From Mogibacterium sp. (GTDB taxonomy: Bacteria > Bacillota > Clostridia > Peptostreptococcales > Anaerovoracaceae), in NCBI GenBank assembly GCA_012840975.1, contig DUVP01000023.1:1-50032 (forward strand): 50,032 bases of DNA, given 5' to 3'. Each line of letters opens with the position of its first letter. The stretch's first letter is position 1. The position numbers were made by a program, and so were the translations under genes. The notes under the pieces are model-generated. The model saw nothing but the letters and a program-made list of their open reading frames with translations, was not told the DNA's origin and ran no database searches. This document shows positions 18,020-27,184 of this stretch, piece after piece.

Positions 18020-19300
18020 ATGTCAGAAGAACTGAAAAAAGAAAAAATCTTTGAAGAAGAAAACAAAGCAACACAAGAGTCGGCTGTCGGAGAAACTGAT
18101 GATTTAACCGACGAATCAATAGCCGAAGAAAACGGAGACGATCAGGAGGAATCGGAAAACGGCTTCAATAATGGCAGCGAAGAGGAACGACCCGAAGTTG
18201 AAGGAGTTCTCGATATCGCCGACGACGGTTTTGGCTTTCTTCGATTCGATAACTATATAACGTCCGGCAAAGACATATATGTAGTACCGACTCAGATAAG
18301 GAGATTCGGACTGAGAACCGGAGATATGATACGCGGCATCACTCGAAAACCGAACTCCAATGAAAGATTCGGGGCACTTTTATACGTCAAAACGGTCAAC
18401 GGAATACATCCGGGCGAATCGAGAAAGAGACCGCATTTCGACAACCTTACTCCGATATTTCCGAGGGAAAAGGTTGTTCTCGAAACGTCAAGCATCGATT
18501 TGTCGACCAGGATCATGGATCTTGTCTCACCGATAGGAAGAGGACAAAGAGGATTGATTGTTGCCCAGCCTAAAGCAGGAAAGACCGTGCTGCTGAAGAA
18601 AATCGCAGCAGCGGTTGAAGAAAAATATCCCGATATAGAGCTTCTGGTCCTGCTCGTCGACGAGAGGCCTGAGGAGGTTACGGATATGAAGAGGAGTCTC
18701 AAACGCTCCGAGGTCATATACTCGACATTTGATGAGCAGACTTCACAGCATATCAAGGTCGCTTCGATGGTTATCGAGAGAGCAAAGAGACTGGCCGAGA
18801 TGGGTAAAGACGTTATGATTCTTCTCGACTCAATCACAAGGCTGGCAAGAGCTTATAACATGGAAGTTCCTTCATCGGGAAGAACTCTGTCCGGAGGACT
18901 TGACCCGGGCGCTTTGCACCCGCCAAAGAGATTTTTCGGTACGGCAAGAAACCTTGAAGAGGGAGGAAGTGTTACAATATTGGCGACAGCCCTCGTGGAT
19001 ACCGGAAGCCGTATGGACGATGTCATATACGAGGAATTCAAGAGTACAGGCAATATGGAACTTCATCTCGACAGACAGCTCAGCGAAAGACGGATCTTTC
19101 CTGCTATTGATTTGTACAAATCGGGAACAAGAAGAGAAGACCTTCTCCTTTCGCAGGACGAATATACGGTCATGTTTATGCTCCGTCGGGCAATGTCGTC
19201 GGGAAGCGTCATGGAGGTCACCGAGGAGATAATAGACAATCTGTCAAGTACGAAAAGCAATAAAGATTTTGTGTCGTTTATGATGAAGAAACTGGATTAA
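18020..19300 (+). CDS. rho: transcription termination factor Rho
   Basis: An RNA-dependent hexameric ATPase that ends transcription. An acidic, low-complexity N-terminus (about 1-60) replaces a recognisable Rho_N helical domain. The cold-shock-like RNA-binding domain (about 60-130, GFGFLRF) follows. The ATPase has the Walker A QPKAGKT near residues 184-190, plus [10 protein letters not shown] and [13 protein letters not shown]. The 426 residues are typical. AGGAGG lies 7 nt before the ATG. The 48 bp separating it from divergent aroB leaves little room for two promoters, so its promoter may extend into aroB. Confidence 0.97.
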   Translation: MSEELKKEKIFEEENKATQESAVGETDDLTDESIAEENGDDQEESENGFNNGSEEERPEVEGVLDIADDGFGFLRFDNYITSGKDIYVVPTQIRRFGLRTGDMIRGITRKPNSNERFGALLYVKTVNGIHPGESRKRPHFDNLTPIFPREKVVLETSSIDLSTRIMDLVSPIGRGQRGLIVAQPKAGKTVLLKKIAAAVEEKYPDIELLVLLVDERPEEVTDMKRSLKRSEVIYSTFDEQTSQHIKVASMVIERAKRLAEMGKDVMILLDSITRLARAYNMEVPSSGRTLSGGLDPGALHPPKRFFGTARNLEEGGSVTILATALVDTGSRMDDVIYEEFKSTGNMELHLDRQLSERRIFPAIDLYKSGTRREDLLLSQDEYTVMFMLRRAMSSGSVMEVTEEIIDNLSSTKSNKDFVSFMMKKLD

Positions 19301-19314
19301 AAAGAGTCAGAATT

Positions 19315-21315
19315 ATGGCAAAAATAGATTACGATAAAATATTTATTAAAGAAGCGTGTCCGACCACGATAGGGGGTCAGGCAATAATGGAAGGCGTAAT
19401 GATGCAGGGTCCTGAACGCATTGCTATTGCCATGAGGCTTCCGTCAGATGAACTTTATCTTTCGATTAAGAAAAAGCCGGAAGAACCGAAGTCGATGAAG
19501 ATACCTGTTATAAGAGGAGGGGTTGCTTTTTTTAGGTCTCTCGTGCTTGGAATGTCGACTCTTATGGAATCAGGGTCGATTCTTGAAAAATACGCACCTG
19601 AAGAGTATACTGAAGAACCCGGAAAAATCGAGAAGTGGATCGACAAGAAGTTCGGCCCGAAGGCCACTTGGAACATTATGATGCTTCTGACCGTCATCTT
19701 TGCGGTCGTAATAACTATAGCAGCATTCATAATATTCCCGACCTGGATAGTCAATTATTTAAAACATTGGATTACCAACAATATAGCCCTTAATTTGATT
19801 GAGGGAGTTCTCAGAATAATTATGTTCGTGTTATATGTTCTGGGAATAAGCAGGATGCAGGATATACATAAGCTTTTTCAGTATCATGGAGCGGAACATA
19901 AGACAATACACTGTTTCGAGAACGGCATTGAACTTACACCTGAGAATGCCGATCAGTTTACTACCCTTCATCCGAGGTGCGGGACCAGTTTTCTGATGTT
20001 TGTAATGATAATAAGCCTGCTTTTGTTCAGTCTGCTGGGCTGGCCTGACTTATTGCTTAGAATTGCTTCGAGAATTCTTCTGATACCCGTAATCGCAGGT
20101 CTTAGCTACGAACTGCTTAAATGGGCAGGACGTGCCGACAACATGATGGTAAGAATTCTGAGTTGGCCGGGACTTGTTATGCAGAAAATGACAACTGCCG
20201 ACCCGACAAGAGAGCAGCTTGAAGTGGCAATTCTTGCACTTAAAGCCGTGTTGCCTGACACAAAAATTCCTTTGATGTATGGCTTTGTCGATAAGGATGG
20301 CAACAGAGTCAAGGACTTTATTGATGAAGAAGCAATAGGCAAGGACGACAGGGATATCGACAGGAAAACAGAAGAAGAATCTATCGAAAGCATTGAGGAA
20401 GACGGCAAAACGAGCGAGGTAATACCGAAGCCGAAGCCGAAGAGATTTACATACGAAACAAGAACTGTGGAGAACGCTTTGCGCTGGGGAGAAGCCGTTC
20501 TTTCGATGATAGAAAACGGCAAAAATGACGCTATGCTGATAATGAACTACGCCAGCGGTTTAAGCAGAAGCCAGCTTATAACCAGGGCAAAGGAAGTTAT
20601 GCGTGACGATGATTTTGAAGAGTATCAGAAAAGGATAGAGGCTAGACTTACAGGGACTCCGCTCCAGTATATTGTAGGAATTCAGGAATTTATGGGAAGA
20701 CCTTTCCGGGTGAACCCATCTGTCCTTATACCGAGACTTGACACTGAAGTTCTTGTCGAGCATGTAATAAAGATAATCGAAAGCAAGAACCTTGAAAGAC
20801 CAAGGATTTTGGATATGTGCACGGGGAGCGGAGCTATCGGTGTTACGCTTGCCGGGAAGTTTCCGGATGCAATTGTAACTCTTACGGACGAATCCGGAGA
20901 AGCTCTCAAAACAGCAGTCGGAAACGCGGGACTGAACAGGGTTAACAGACAGTGCTGCTTCCTTATAGGAGATATGTTTGAGGCCTTGCACGAAGAGAGC
21001 GAGTTCGACGTGATTGTCTGCAACCCGCCGTATATCGAAACCGATGTTATCGACACATTGGCAATTGAGGTCAGGAATCATGAACCGAGAAAGGCCCTTG
21101 ACGGAGGTGAGGACGGACTCAAATATTACAGAATAATAGCTGAAAATGTTGCGGATTATCTTACAATTGGCGGACTCCTTGCTCTTGAGATAGGGGCGGA
21201 CCAAGGGGACTCCGTAAAAGAACTCCTGGATAAAACAGAACGGTTCGGAAAAGTTCTAATACTTCAGGACCTCGCAGGACTGGACAGAGTCGTAATTACG
21301 GAAAGAGTTAAATAA
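19315..21315 (+). CDS. prmC: fusion of DUF1385 membrane protein and release-factor glutamine methyltransferase PrmC
   Basis: Residues 1 to about 325 are a DUF1385 protein: ACPTTIGGQAIMEGVMMQGP at the start, several membrane helices, and the HGAEHKTIHCFE and LHPRCGTSFL motifs. After an acidic linker (about 335-375), residues about 380-666 form PrmC/HemK, which methylates the GGQ glutamine of release factors. PrmC motifs include the SAM loop DMCTGSGAIG and the catalytic NPPY at 570-573. The two are usually adjacent separate genes in clostridia. There is no stop codon between them here. I saw no obvious ribosome site and ATG in the linker to restart translation. It follows rho by 14 bp. Confidence 0.92.
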   Translation: MAKIDYDKIFIKEACPTTIGGQAIMEGVMMQGPERIAIAMRLPSDELYLSIKKKPEEPKSMKIPVIRGGVAFFRSLVLGMSTLMESGSILEKYAPEEYTEEPGKIEKWIDKKFGPKATWNIMMLLTVIFAVVITIAAFIIFPTWIVNYLKHWITNNIALNLIEGVLRIIMFVLYVLGISRMQDIHKLFQYHGAEHKTIHCFENGIELTPENADQFTTLHPRCGTSFLMFVMIISLLLFSLLGWPDLLLRIASRILLIPVIAGLSYELLKWAGRADNMMVRILSWPGLVMQKMTTADPTREQLEVAILALKAVLPDTKIPLMYGFVDKDGNRVKDFIDEEAIGKDDRDIDRKTEEESIESIEEDGKTSEVIPKPKPKRFTYETRTVENALRWGEAVLSMIENGKNDAMLIMNYASGLSRSQLITRAKEVMRDDDFEEYQKRIEARLTGTPLQYIVGIQEFMGRPFRVNPSVLIPRLDTEVLVEHVIKIIESKNLERPRILDMCTGSGAIGVTLAGKFPDAIVTLTDESGEALKTAVGNAGLNRVNRQCCFLIGDMFEALHEESEFDVIVCNPPYIETDVIDTLAIEVRNHEPRKALDGGEDGLKYYRIIAENVADYLTIGGLLALEIGADQGDSVKELLDKTERFGKVLILQDLAGLDRVVITERVK

Positions 21316-21316
21316 A

Positions 21317-21387
21317 AAGAAGCATTGTTCAGGTAGCTTGTCACCGATAGAGGTATGTGAAACATTCTACGAAAAGCTTCGTTTTTA
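21317..21387. terminator. structured terminator element, copy 1 (between prmC and the AEC gene)
   Basis: An outer stem GAAGC/GCTTC (21319-21323 with 21376-21380) has T-runs on both strands, so it can end transcription from either side. An inner GTAG/CTAC stem and a distal CACC...GGT hairpin are also possible. The element abuts the AEC stop codon. It shares its internal TGTCACCGAT sequence and overall fold with a second copy at 22504-22577. Confidence 0.75.
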
Positions 21388-22329
21388 GAAAAATCCGAAA
21401 TATCGGAAAATAAAGATCCACAAGAAAATCGTTATTCCGCTGAAGAATGTAGAAAGAAAAGCGTGATCGCTTGCCAATTCCACATCGCAGTTCATTTCGG
21501 AAGCCATGGAAATAATTGCAATGCTTGCAGGTGCAGCAGCCAGAATAACTGCAGTAACTAATGCCGGACCGCTCAACCCGAACAAAAGCCCGGTAACGAA
21601 CATTGTTAACGGCAGAATGATCAGCTTGCCGCTGATTGTATAAAGCAGAACCTTCCTGTTTGTGCCGGTCGAAGACAGATTTATACCTGCTCCCAATACA
21701 ACAAAAGCAAAAGGAGCCGTTACTCTCGATAAATTATCTACTACTGTCAATAATACTCCCGGTAATTCTATTGAAAACAAATTCAATAGCAGACCTAAAA
21801 TAATAGATAATGTAAAAGGGCTTTTAAAAACTTCTGAAAACATTTTTTTGCTTTCTATTTTCTCATCAGAAAAAATATAATAACTCAGAATAGCAAATAC
21901 GGTTACTTCCGTAGCCATCAGAGAAACTATGATGGAGACAATTCCGAGATGCTCGCCTTCAAACAAAAAAGTCGCTAACGGTAACCCCACCATTGCTATA
22001 CCGCCACAAGAAATCCCATGTATAATTACAGATTTCCTGCCGTTGTTTTCCTTACTTCTCTTAAGAATGATATATGTCAGAATATACACGAGCAAAGGAG
22101 CGCTCACACACAGGATTGAAGCTTTGAGCATTCCCTGTATTTTCAGATTGGCATGATATGTGCTATGGAAAATAGTCACCGGCAGAAACAAATAGAAAAT
22201 CAGACGGTTAAAAAGAGGCAAAGCCGTCCGGCTTATTACACCTTTGACACGCAAAAAATACCCTATTGCAACTATTAATATTATGGGAGATATTATTCTT
22301 AATGAAAAAGATAAACTGGATATAAACAT
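21385..22329 (-). CDS. AEC-family transporter (auxin efflux carrier-like permease)
   Basis: A 314-residue membrane protein with about ten hydrophobic helices in two halves, as in the AEC/MdcF family. It has no soluble domain. Family members transport organic acids such as malate or malonate, or auxin-like compounds; the substrate here cannot be read from sequence. The ATG has AGGAG 7 nt upstream. It stands alone on the minus strand, flanked on both sides by copies of a terminator-like repeat, with an extended -10 box about 95 bp upstream of its start. Confidence 0.85.
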   Translation of the reverse strand: MFISSLSFSLRIISPIILIVAIGYFLRVKGVISRTALPLFNRLIFYLFLPVTIFHSTYHANLKIQGMLKASILCVSAPLLVYILTYIILKRSKENNGRKSVIIHGISCGGIAMVGLPLATFLFEGEHLGIVSIIVSLMATEVTVFAILSYYIFSDEKIESKKMFSEVFKSPFTLSIILGLLLNLFSIELPGVLLTVVDNLSRVTAPFAFVVLGAGINLSSTGTNRKVLLYTISGKLIILPLTMFVTGLLFGLSGPALVTAVILAAAPASIAIISMASEMNCDVELASDHAFLSTFFSGITIFLWIFIFRYFGFF

Positions 22330-22422
22330 TAATATTCTCCTGCGTGAAATTGGGAAATCAATTAATAATCTATTATCACGAATTGCATCTGACTTGACAT
22401 GTTAGTAATCTCCGGTGCAAAA

Positions 22423-22431
22423 ATTATATCA
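22423..22431 (-). promoter_or_regulatory. possible extended -10 promoter of the AEC gene
   Basis: On the minus strand TGATATAAT forms an extended -10 box (TGn-TATAAT). No good -35 is seen 17 bp upstream. The remaining gap (22330-22503) has no other recognised element. Confidence 0.4.
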
Positions 22432-22503
22432 TAAATCAAAATCAGATAGTAACATATGCACACAACAGAGGTACTAATTAAAGGCGCTAAAAGGTAAACA
22501 AAA

Positions 22504-22577
22504 AAGAAGCTGCATTGTTTGGGTCACTTGTCACCGATTAAGGTGTGCGAAACGATCCACGAACAGCTTCTTTTTAA
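22504..22577. terminator. structured terminator element, copy 2 (3' of the repeat surface protein)
   Basis: AAGAAGCTG (22504-22512) pairs perfectly with CAGCTTCTT (22564-22572), followed by T-runs on both strands. Inside, GGGTC can pair with GATCC and CACC with GGTG. It lies just downstream of the minus-strand surface-protein gene and upstream of the AEC promoter, so it would separate the two transcripts. Confidence 0.75.
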
Positions 22578-22578
22578 T

Positions 22579-22634
22579 AAGCACAATCGCTCGAGGTGAA
22601 GGGGGCCAATTCCCCAACAGCAGGAGCTGTGCTT
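22579..22634. other. compact inverted-repeat structure overlapping the surface-protein stop codon
   Basis: AAGCACA (22579-22585) pairs with TGTGCTT (22628-22634). Inside lie GGGG/CCCC (22601-22604 with 22612-22615) and a competing CAGC/GCTG hairpin. There is no T-run of its own; the copy 2 terminator follows directly. Its function is unknown. Confidence 0.45.
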
Positions 22635-23886
22635 ATCTCAGTCTGTAAGCTCTGACTTTTGACCAAGGAGCATAGATTCTCTTGCCGTCAACAGTCTTGT
22701 ATGCTCTGATTTTGTAATAATATCTCCTGTTTCTAGTAGTCTTGATTCTTGTTGTCGAGTATTTATATGAAACTCTCTTGACCGTCGAGAACCTCTTAGT
22801 TTTATACCTTGATCTTGATATCTGGTAGCCTGACTCACCCGGTATGTTAGTCCATCTCAGCCTTACATAGTTTCTTGATGATCTTGACACTCTAGGAGCA
22901 GCGATCCTTTTCAGAGTGTAGATATATGAGGATTCGCTAGGCTCACCTTCATATGTTTGTCCGTTAATCTCTATATAAGGAGTGACCCTGAATTTATACA
23001 TTGCACCGTCTGCCAAATTAGGTTGTTTATAATAAGTATCAGTTGTTTCTTCAGGGCGTACGCGGTCATCGCTCCAATCGCTCCATGTCGATCTCATGTA
23101 TTCAACTTTGTAATTAATCGTAACTCCTTCCGGTGCAAGAGGGGCTTCCCAGGCAGCATGGATGTCGTCATGACCGTAAAGTTTAACTTGTACATTAACC
23201 GAACCCGGATTGATGACAAAGGTTTTAATGATCTTTCCGGAGTAATTTCCTATTCCGGAGACCGTGACTTTTGCGGTTCCGACATTTGTATTGTCAGCAT
23301 ATACAAAGTTATAATCTGTACCCTTTGTCAGCGTTTCGCCTTTTGCGTTTTTGACGGTTACCGTCGGAGTTTTAGGCAAACCATCGTAAGTATAAGTATA
23401 TTTTGATAAAGCTACCTTATCTTCCTGTATTGCTGTGGGATTGATAACAAAGTTCTTGATGACTGTTCCGGAGTAATTTCCAGTTCCGTTTACAGTGACT
23501 TTTGCGGTTCCGACATTTGTATTGTCAGCATATACAAGGTTGTAGTCTTCACCCTCTGCAAGCGTTTCTCCTATTAAGTTTTTAACCGTTACAGTCGGAG
23601 TTTTAGGATTTCCATCGTAGATATACGTTTCCTGCGATAAGGTTACTTCGCCTATTGTAGCTGATTTTATAAAAAAGTTTCTGCTGGCTGTTCCGGAATA
23701 TTGTCCAATTCCTGTGATAGTGACTTTTCCGGTTCCAACATTTATGTTATTGAAATAAGCGACGGTATAGTCTTCACCTTCTGTCAACGTGTCACCTTTT
23801 CCGTTTGTGACAGTTGCTGTAGGAATTTTAGGTTCTCCGTCATAGATGTAAAAATATTTTGATAAAGTTAACGTGCCCAAAAGATG

Positions 23887-24252
23887 CTCGACAGTGAAAG
23901 CGGCATTGTTCAGAAACTGACCCTCTTCGCTGTCACGGTAAATATATTTACCGTTAGAAACCATATCCGTTACAGAAATATATTTAACATGCCATTCCCC
24001 GTTCCGGGTGTTATCTGTAATATTTATGACAGCCTTCCATTCATCGGTATCCCCAACCTTGTTAAAAGGCACATATTGATCAGCTCCTGTACCGGGTTCA
24101 GTGAAGAAAAAGGAAACATATTGTACAGCAGTATGTTCATCGGTAACCTCAAGAGAAATCTCTACCGTATCTCCCGCGGTAACCGTTGTCTTTCCCTCAG
24201 GTAAAGTTAGAGTCAGGGTCTCACCATGGGCTACAGGCGGTGTTGTATCCGG
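23887..24252 (-). repeat. 366-bp tandem unit, distal copy (intact)
   Basis: Encodes the second extracellular unit of the surface protein. It aligns without gaps to 24262-24627 at an offset of 375 bp. I count only about ten differences, mostly at third codon positions. This copy keeps the Trp codon (CCA on the plus strand at 24037-24039). Confidence 0.9.
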
Positions 24253-24261
24253 ATCGTTTCC

Positions 24262-24627
24262 CTCGACAGTGAAAGCAGCATTGTTCAGAAACTGACCCCC
24301 TTCGCTGTCACGGTAAATATATTTACCGTTAGAAACCATATCCGTTACAGAAATATATTTAACATGCCATTCCCCGTTCCGGGTATTATCTGTAATATTT
24401 ATGACAGCCTTTCATTCATCGGTGTCCCCAACCTTGTTAAAAGGCACATACTGATCAGCTCCTGTACCTGGTTCAGTGAAGAAAAAGGAGACATATTGTA
24501 CAGCAGTATGTTCATCGGTAACCTCAAGAGAAATCTCCACCGTATCTCCCGCGGTAACCGTTGTCTTTCCCTCAGGTAAAGTTAGAGTCAGGGTCTCGCC
24601 ATGGGCTACAGGCGGTGTTGTATCCGG
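24262..24627 (-). repeat. 366-bp tandem unit, proximal copy (carries the nonsense codon)
   Basis: First extracellular unit after the signal peptide. It is near-identical to the unit at 23887-24252, except that the Trp codon is TGA (24412-24414). High identity between the copies makes gene conversion or unit loss an easy route to repair. Confidence 0.9.
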
Positions 24628-24851
24628 TTCTGCTGAAACTTTTTCAGGCGGGAACACCATAAACAACGAAAAAAGCATGGCAACAATCGTTATGACAGCC
24701 GTGCTTTGTTTTCTTCTGATCTTATTCATCTCAGACACCTCCTGAGAGTCTCATTTACTGACTATGCAGCAAGTTTGAGAACTTTTGCTATAAGGAATAA
24801 AATGTCCAATATTTATTATATTTATTGAAGAAGTATATACCTTTTTGAATT

Positions 24852-24869
24852 CCGTTACAATTGCAACGG
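24852..24869. promoter_or_regulatory. candidate operator palindrome in the divergent gap
   Basis: An 18-bp dyad CCGTTACAATTGCAACGG has one mismatched pair. It lies in the 24744-25063 gap between the divergent surface-protein and lipoprotein genes. The rest of this roughly 320-bp gap is A/T-rich. A TATAAT at 25029-25034 stands 30 bp before the lipoprotein start without a convincing -35. No regulator is encoded next to it. Confidence 0.35.
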
Positions 24870-25063
24870 GTCGCAAAACAGGCTTATATAAACAAATATT
24901 TACAAAGGAATGATTGAAAAAAACTATACATGCTGAAAAAATCTTTGAAAATAATAGAAGCATAATTAATGGATAAAGAAGAGTATGGGTGATAGAATCA
25001 GAATAAGAAAATAAAGTAAAAAACTGGATATAATAATAGAGACATATAGATGGAGGAGGGCAT

Positions 25064-25489
25064 ATGGAAAAGAATTTGATTATATCTGTGATAACAGCTT
25101 CGATTCTCCTAATCCTGACGGCCTGCGGTGGTAGTGACAATGAGCTTGTTTTGCCTTTGCCCGAGGATATTGAAGAAATTGAAATAACAAATATTCAAAC
25201 AGATGAAACTGCGGTTCTGAAAAGCAAAGAAGAGATATCAGCATTGATAAATACTCTGGCTGATAATTCAAAAAATACCGGGAAAGAAAGTGTAAATGAC
25301 GAGCCAACTAATGTTGAGGGATATTTCTGGATAGCCTTCCTTAATAAAGAAGGAGAACCGGATCCTAATGTCGTGTTCGTATATATCAAAGATGACGCGT
25401 ATTATCTGGAGCAGCCATACATAGGGATCTGGGAAACCGATATCGAGACTTACGATAAAATCAAAGGAAGGTTCACAAAGGAAGAGTGA
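25064..25489 (+). CDS. small lipoprotein, resembles DUF5301 proteins
   Basis: A 141-residue lipoprotein. The signal peptide ends in the lipobox LTAC with lipidated Cys21. The mature part contains EIEITNIQT, an ESVNDEPTNVEGYFWI segment and YYLEQPYIGIWE, features I associate with DUF5301, a family of unknown function often seen beside ABC transporters. A strong GGAGGAGG lies before the ATG. The ABC exporter genes follow after 26 bp, so they are probably co-transcribed. It could be an accessory or immunity-type lipoprotein of that exporter, but nothing proves this. Confidence 0.75.
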   Translation: MEKNLIISVITASILLILTACGGSDNELVLPLPEDIEEIEITNIQTDETAVLKSKEEISALINTLADNSKNTGKESVNDEPTNVEGYFWIAFLNKEGEPDPNVVFVYIKDDAYYLEQPYIGIWETDIETYDKIKGRFTKEE

Positions 25490-25515
25490 AAGTCTTTATA
25501 TAAGTGGGAGAATTT

Positions 25516-26412
25516 ATGAACATTATAGAGGTTAATCATCTGAAGAAATATTATGGAAAACACCGGGGTGTGGAGGATGTGGACTTCCGGATCAAAGAAG
25601 GAGAGATTTTCGGCTTTATCGGACCGAACGGAGCCGGGAAAAGCACGACAATCCGCTGTGCCCTCTCTCTGATTTTCCCTACGGAAGGAAACATTAGGAT
25701 TTTCGGACTTGACAGCGTTAAGGACAAGGTCGAGATTGCCCGCCATGTCGGATATCTGCCGAGCGAAGTCGCCTATTATGAACGCATGAAGGTAAAAGAT
25801 CTCCTAGAGTATTCGATGAGTTTTTACGGAGAGACCAGTCCGAGACGACTGAAATATCTGACAGACAGGACGGATCTCGATATCAATCGCAGGATCGAGG
25901 ATCTGTCTCTTGGCAACAAGAAGAAAGTGGGCATCGTTCAGGGACTTCTTCACAAACCTGAACTCATAATCCTCGATGAGCCGACCAGCGGACTTGATCC
26001 TCTAATGCAGCAGAGGTTTTTTGAGCTTATTGAAGAGGAGAATAAAAGAGGAGCGACTGTTCTTTTCAGCTCACATATATTGAGTGAAGTCAAAAGATTG
26101 AGTCATAGAATTGCCATTATTAAAGACGGACGGATTGAGGACATGGATCAGATTGCGGCACTGCAGAAAAATCATTATAAGAATGTTTTGCTTTCGGCCG
26201 ATCCGGCACTCCTGGATGTGTTTGAGAAGTCGGCGATGATTGAAGTCAGACAGCGTTTTACCGATCAGCTGCATTTCCGTTACAGGGGAGAGATCAATCT
26301 GCTTCTGAAAGCTCTGGCTCAGTTCGATATTCACAATCTGTCAATGGAAGATCCTACTTTGGAAGAGCTGTTTATGGATTATTACGGAGGAAGCCGCAAT
26401 GCCGGTGCTTAA
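25516..26412 (+). CDS. ABC exporter ATP-binding protein
   Basis: A 298-residue ABC ATPase of the ABC-2 exporter type. It shows Walker A GPNGAGKST, signature LSLGNKKKVGI and Walker B LIILDEPTSGLDP, then a C-terminal extension of about 80 residues typical of drug or bacteriocin exporters. An in-frame GTG exists at 25504. The ATG at 25516 was chosen because GGGAG (25506-25510) lies 5 nt before it. It overlaps the first permease gene by 14 bp. The substrate is unknown; ABC-2 systems with two permeases often export peptides, antibiotics or lipids. Confidence 0.9.
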   Translation: MNIIEVNHLKKYYGKHRGVEDVDFRIKEGEIFGFIGPNGAGKSTTIRCALSLIFPTEGNIRIFGLDSVKDKVEIARHVGYLPSEVAYYERMKVKDLLEYSMSFYGETSPRRLKYLTDRTDLDINRRIEDLSLGNKKKVGIVQGLLHKPELIILDEPTSGLDPLMQQRFFELIEEENKRGATVLFSSHILSEVKRLSHRIAIIKDGRIEDMDQIAALQKNHYKNVLLSADPALLDVFEKSAMIEVRQRFTDQLHFRYRGEINLLLKALAQFDIHNLSMEDPTLEELFMDYYGGSRNAGA

Positions 26413-27184
26413 GCATGAGTTGAAATGGCATATGAGATTTCTTAGAGGATGGCTCATCGCCGTAGTGCTGACGGTGGCTCTTTTCATGAGCTTCTTCAAC
26501 GCTTTCAATGAAGGCATGGATCAAGTTGTCAAAATGCTTGAGGGATTTCCCGAGGAAGTTATGAGGGGGTTCGGCCTGGAGATTTCAAGTTTCGGAACCT
26601 ACTCCGGTTTCCTCGCATATATCTATACATTTGTTCAGTTTCTGCTGGTTATTATTGCCGTTATGAGCGGAATGATGCTTATGGGCAGGGAAAAGATCAG
26701 CAAAACCGGTGATTTTCTCTTCTCAAAACCGGTATCGCGAAGCAGTCTCTGGGTGCAGAAAAATACAGTCGGTTTCTTGGGAATCCTGCTGATCAATGCC
26801 GTTGTTGCCGCAATCATCTATGGACTTGCGGTAGTACAGGATGTGGAAATGGAAATTGCTGTCAGGGATATACTTTTCAGCAGCGTGCTCGTTCAGCTTA
26901 TATTCTTTCTTTTTGGAGGAATGCTCGCTACTATGAGAAAGCGACTTCGCACGGTGACAGGAACCGCCAGCTCGATAGGTATAGGATTTTATTTTCTTTT
27001 GATTATCGGACGTTTGCTGGAAGAGGACAAACTTTCAAAAATTAGTATATACGGTCTTTTTGATACGGCACAGGTTCAGAAAAACGGGATTGAGACTGTA
27101 AATCTGGTGATTGGCTGTGTTCTCGCCACAGCTTTTGCCTTTATCGGTTATCAGCTCTACACTAAGATGGATCTGGAGGTCTGA
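26399..27184 (+). CDS. ABC-2 type permease subunit 1
   Basis: A 261-residue protein with six predicted membrane helices. It includes the FSKPVSRSSLWVQKN loop (compare FLLTKPRSRRQIFAYKF in its partner), typical of ABC-2 permeases. GGAGG lies before the ATG, inside the ATPase gene. The stop overlaps the start of subunit 2 by one base. The two permeases share layout and the S/TKP-SR motif, so the transporter is probably a heterodimer. Confidence 0.88.
   Translation: MPVLKHELKWHMRFLRGWLIAVVLTVALFMSFFNAFNEGMDQVVKMLEGFPEEVMRGFGLEISSFGTYSGFLAYIYTFVQFLLVIIAVMSGMMLMGREKISKTGDFLFSKPVSRSSLWVQKNTVGFLGILLINAVVAAIIYGLAVVQDVEMEIAVRDILFSSVLVQLIFFLFGGMLATMRKRLRTVTGTASSIGIGFYFLLIIGRLLEEDKLSKISIYGLFDTAQVQKNGIETVNLVIGCVLATAFAFIGYQLYTKMDLEV

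Larger units (their letters stand above)
22633..24729 (-). pseudogene. secreted multi-repeat surface protein interrupted by an in-frame TGA
   Basis: The intended product has 698 codons. The ATG at 24729 has AGGAGG 8 nt upstream. A signal peptide ends near VSA. Two near-identical 122-residue units follow, then three YDG-type repeats (motif YDGxPKTPTVTV...GTAKVTV.G.GNYSG) and two fibronectin-III-like domains at the C-terminus. No LPXTG motif or membrane anchor is seen. In the first unit a Trp codon reads TGA (24412-24414), while the second unit keeps TGG at the same place. Translation would stop after 105 residues. The downstream frame is fully open, so the mutation looks recent. Strain variation or a sequence error is possible. 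An adhesin-like role is inferred from the domains. Confidence 0.8.

Noticed and set aside
24412-24414. TGA read as Trp or selenocysteine in the surface protein
   Set aside because: TGA is used as a normal stop by mnmG, the gamma subunit gene and others here. No SECIS-like need is evident, and the paralogous unit has TGG, so a nonsense mutation is the simpler reading.
22633-24738. LPXTG or other anchor on the repeat surface protein
   Set aside because: The C-terminus ends in a basic fibronectin-like domain without a hydrophobic helix or sorting motif, so it is called secreted.
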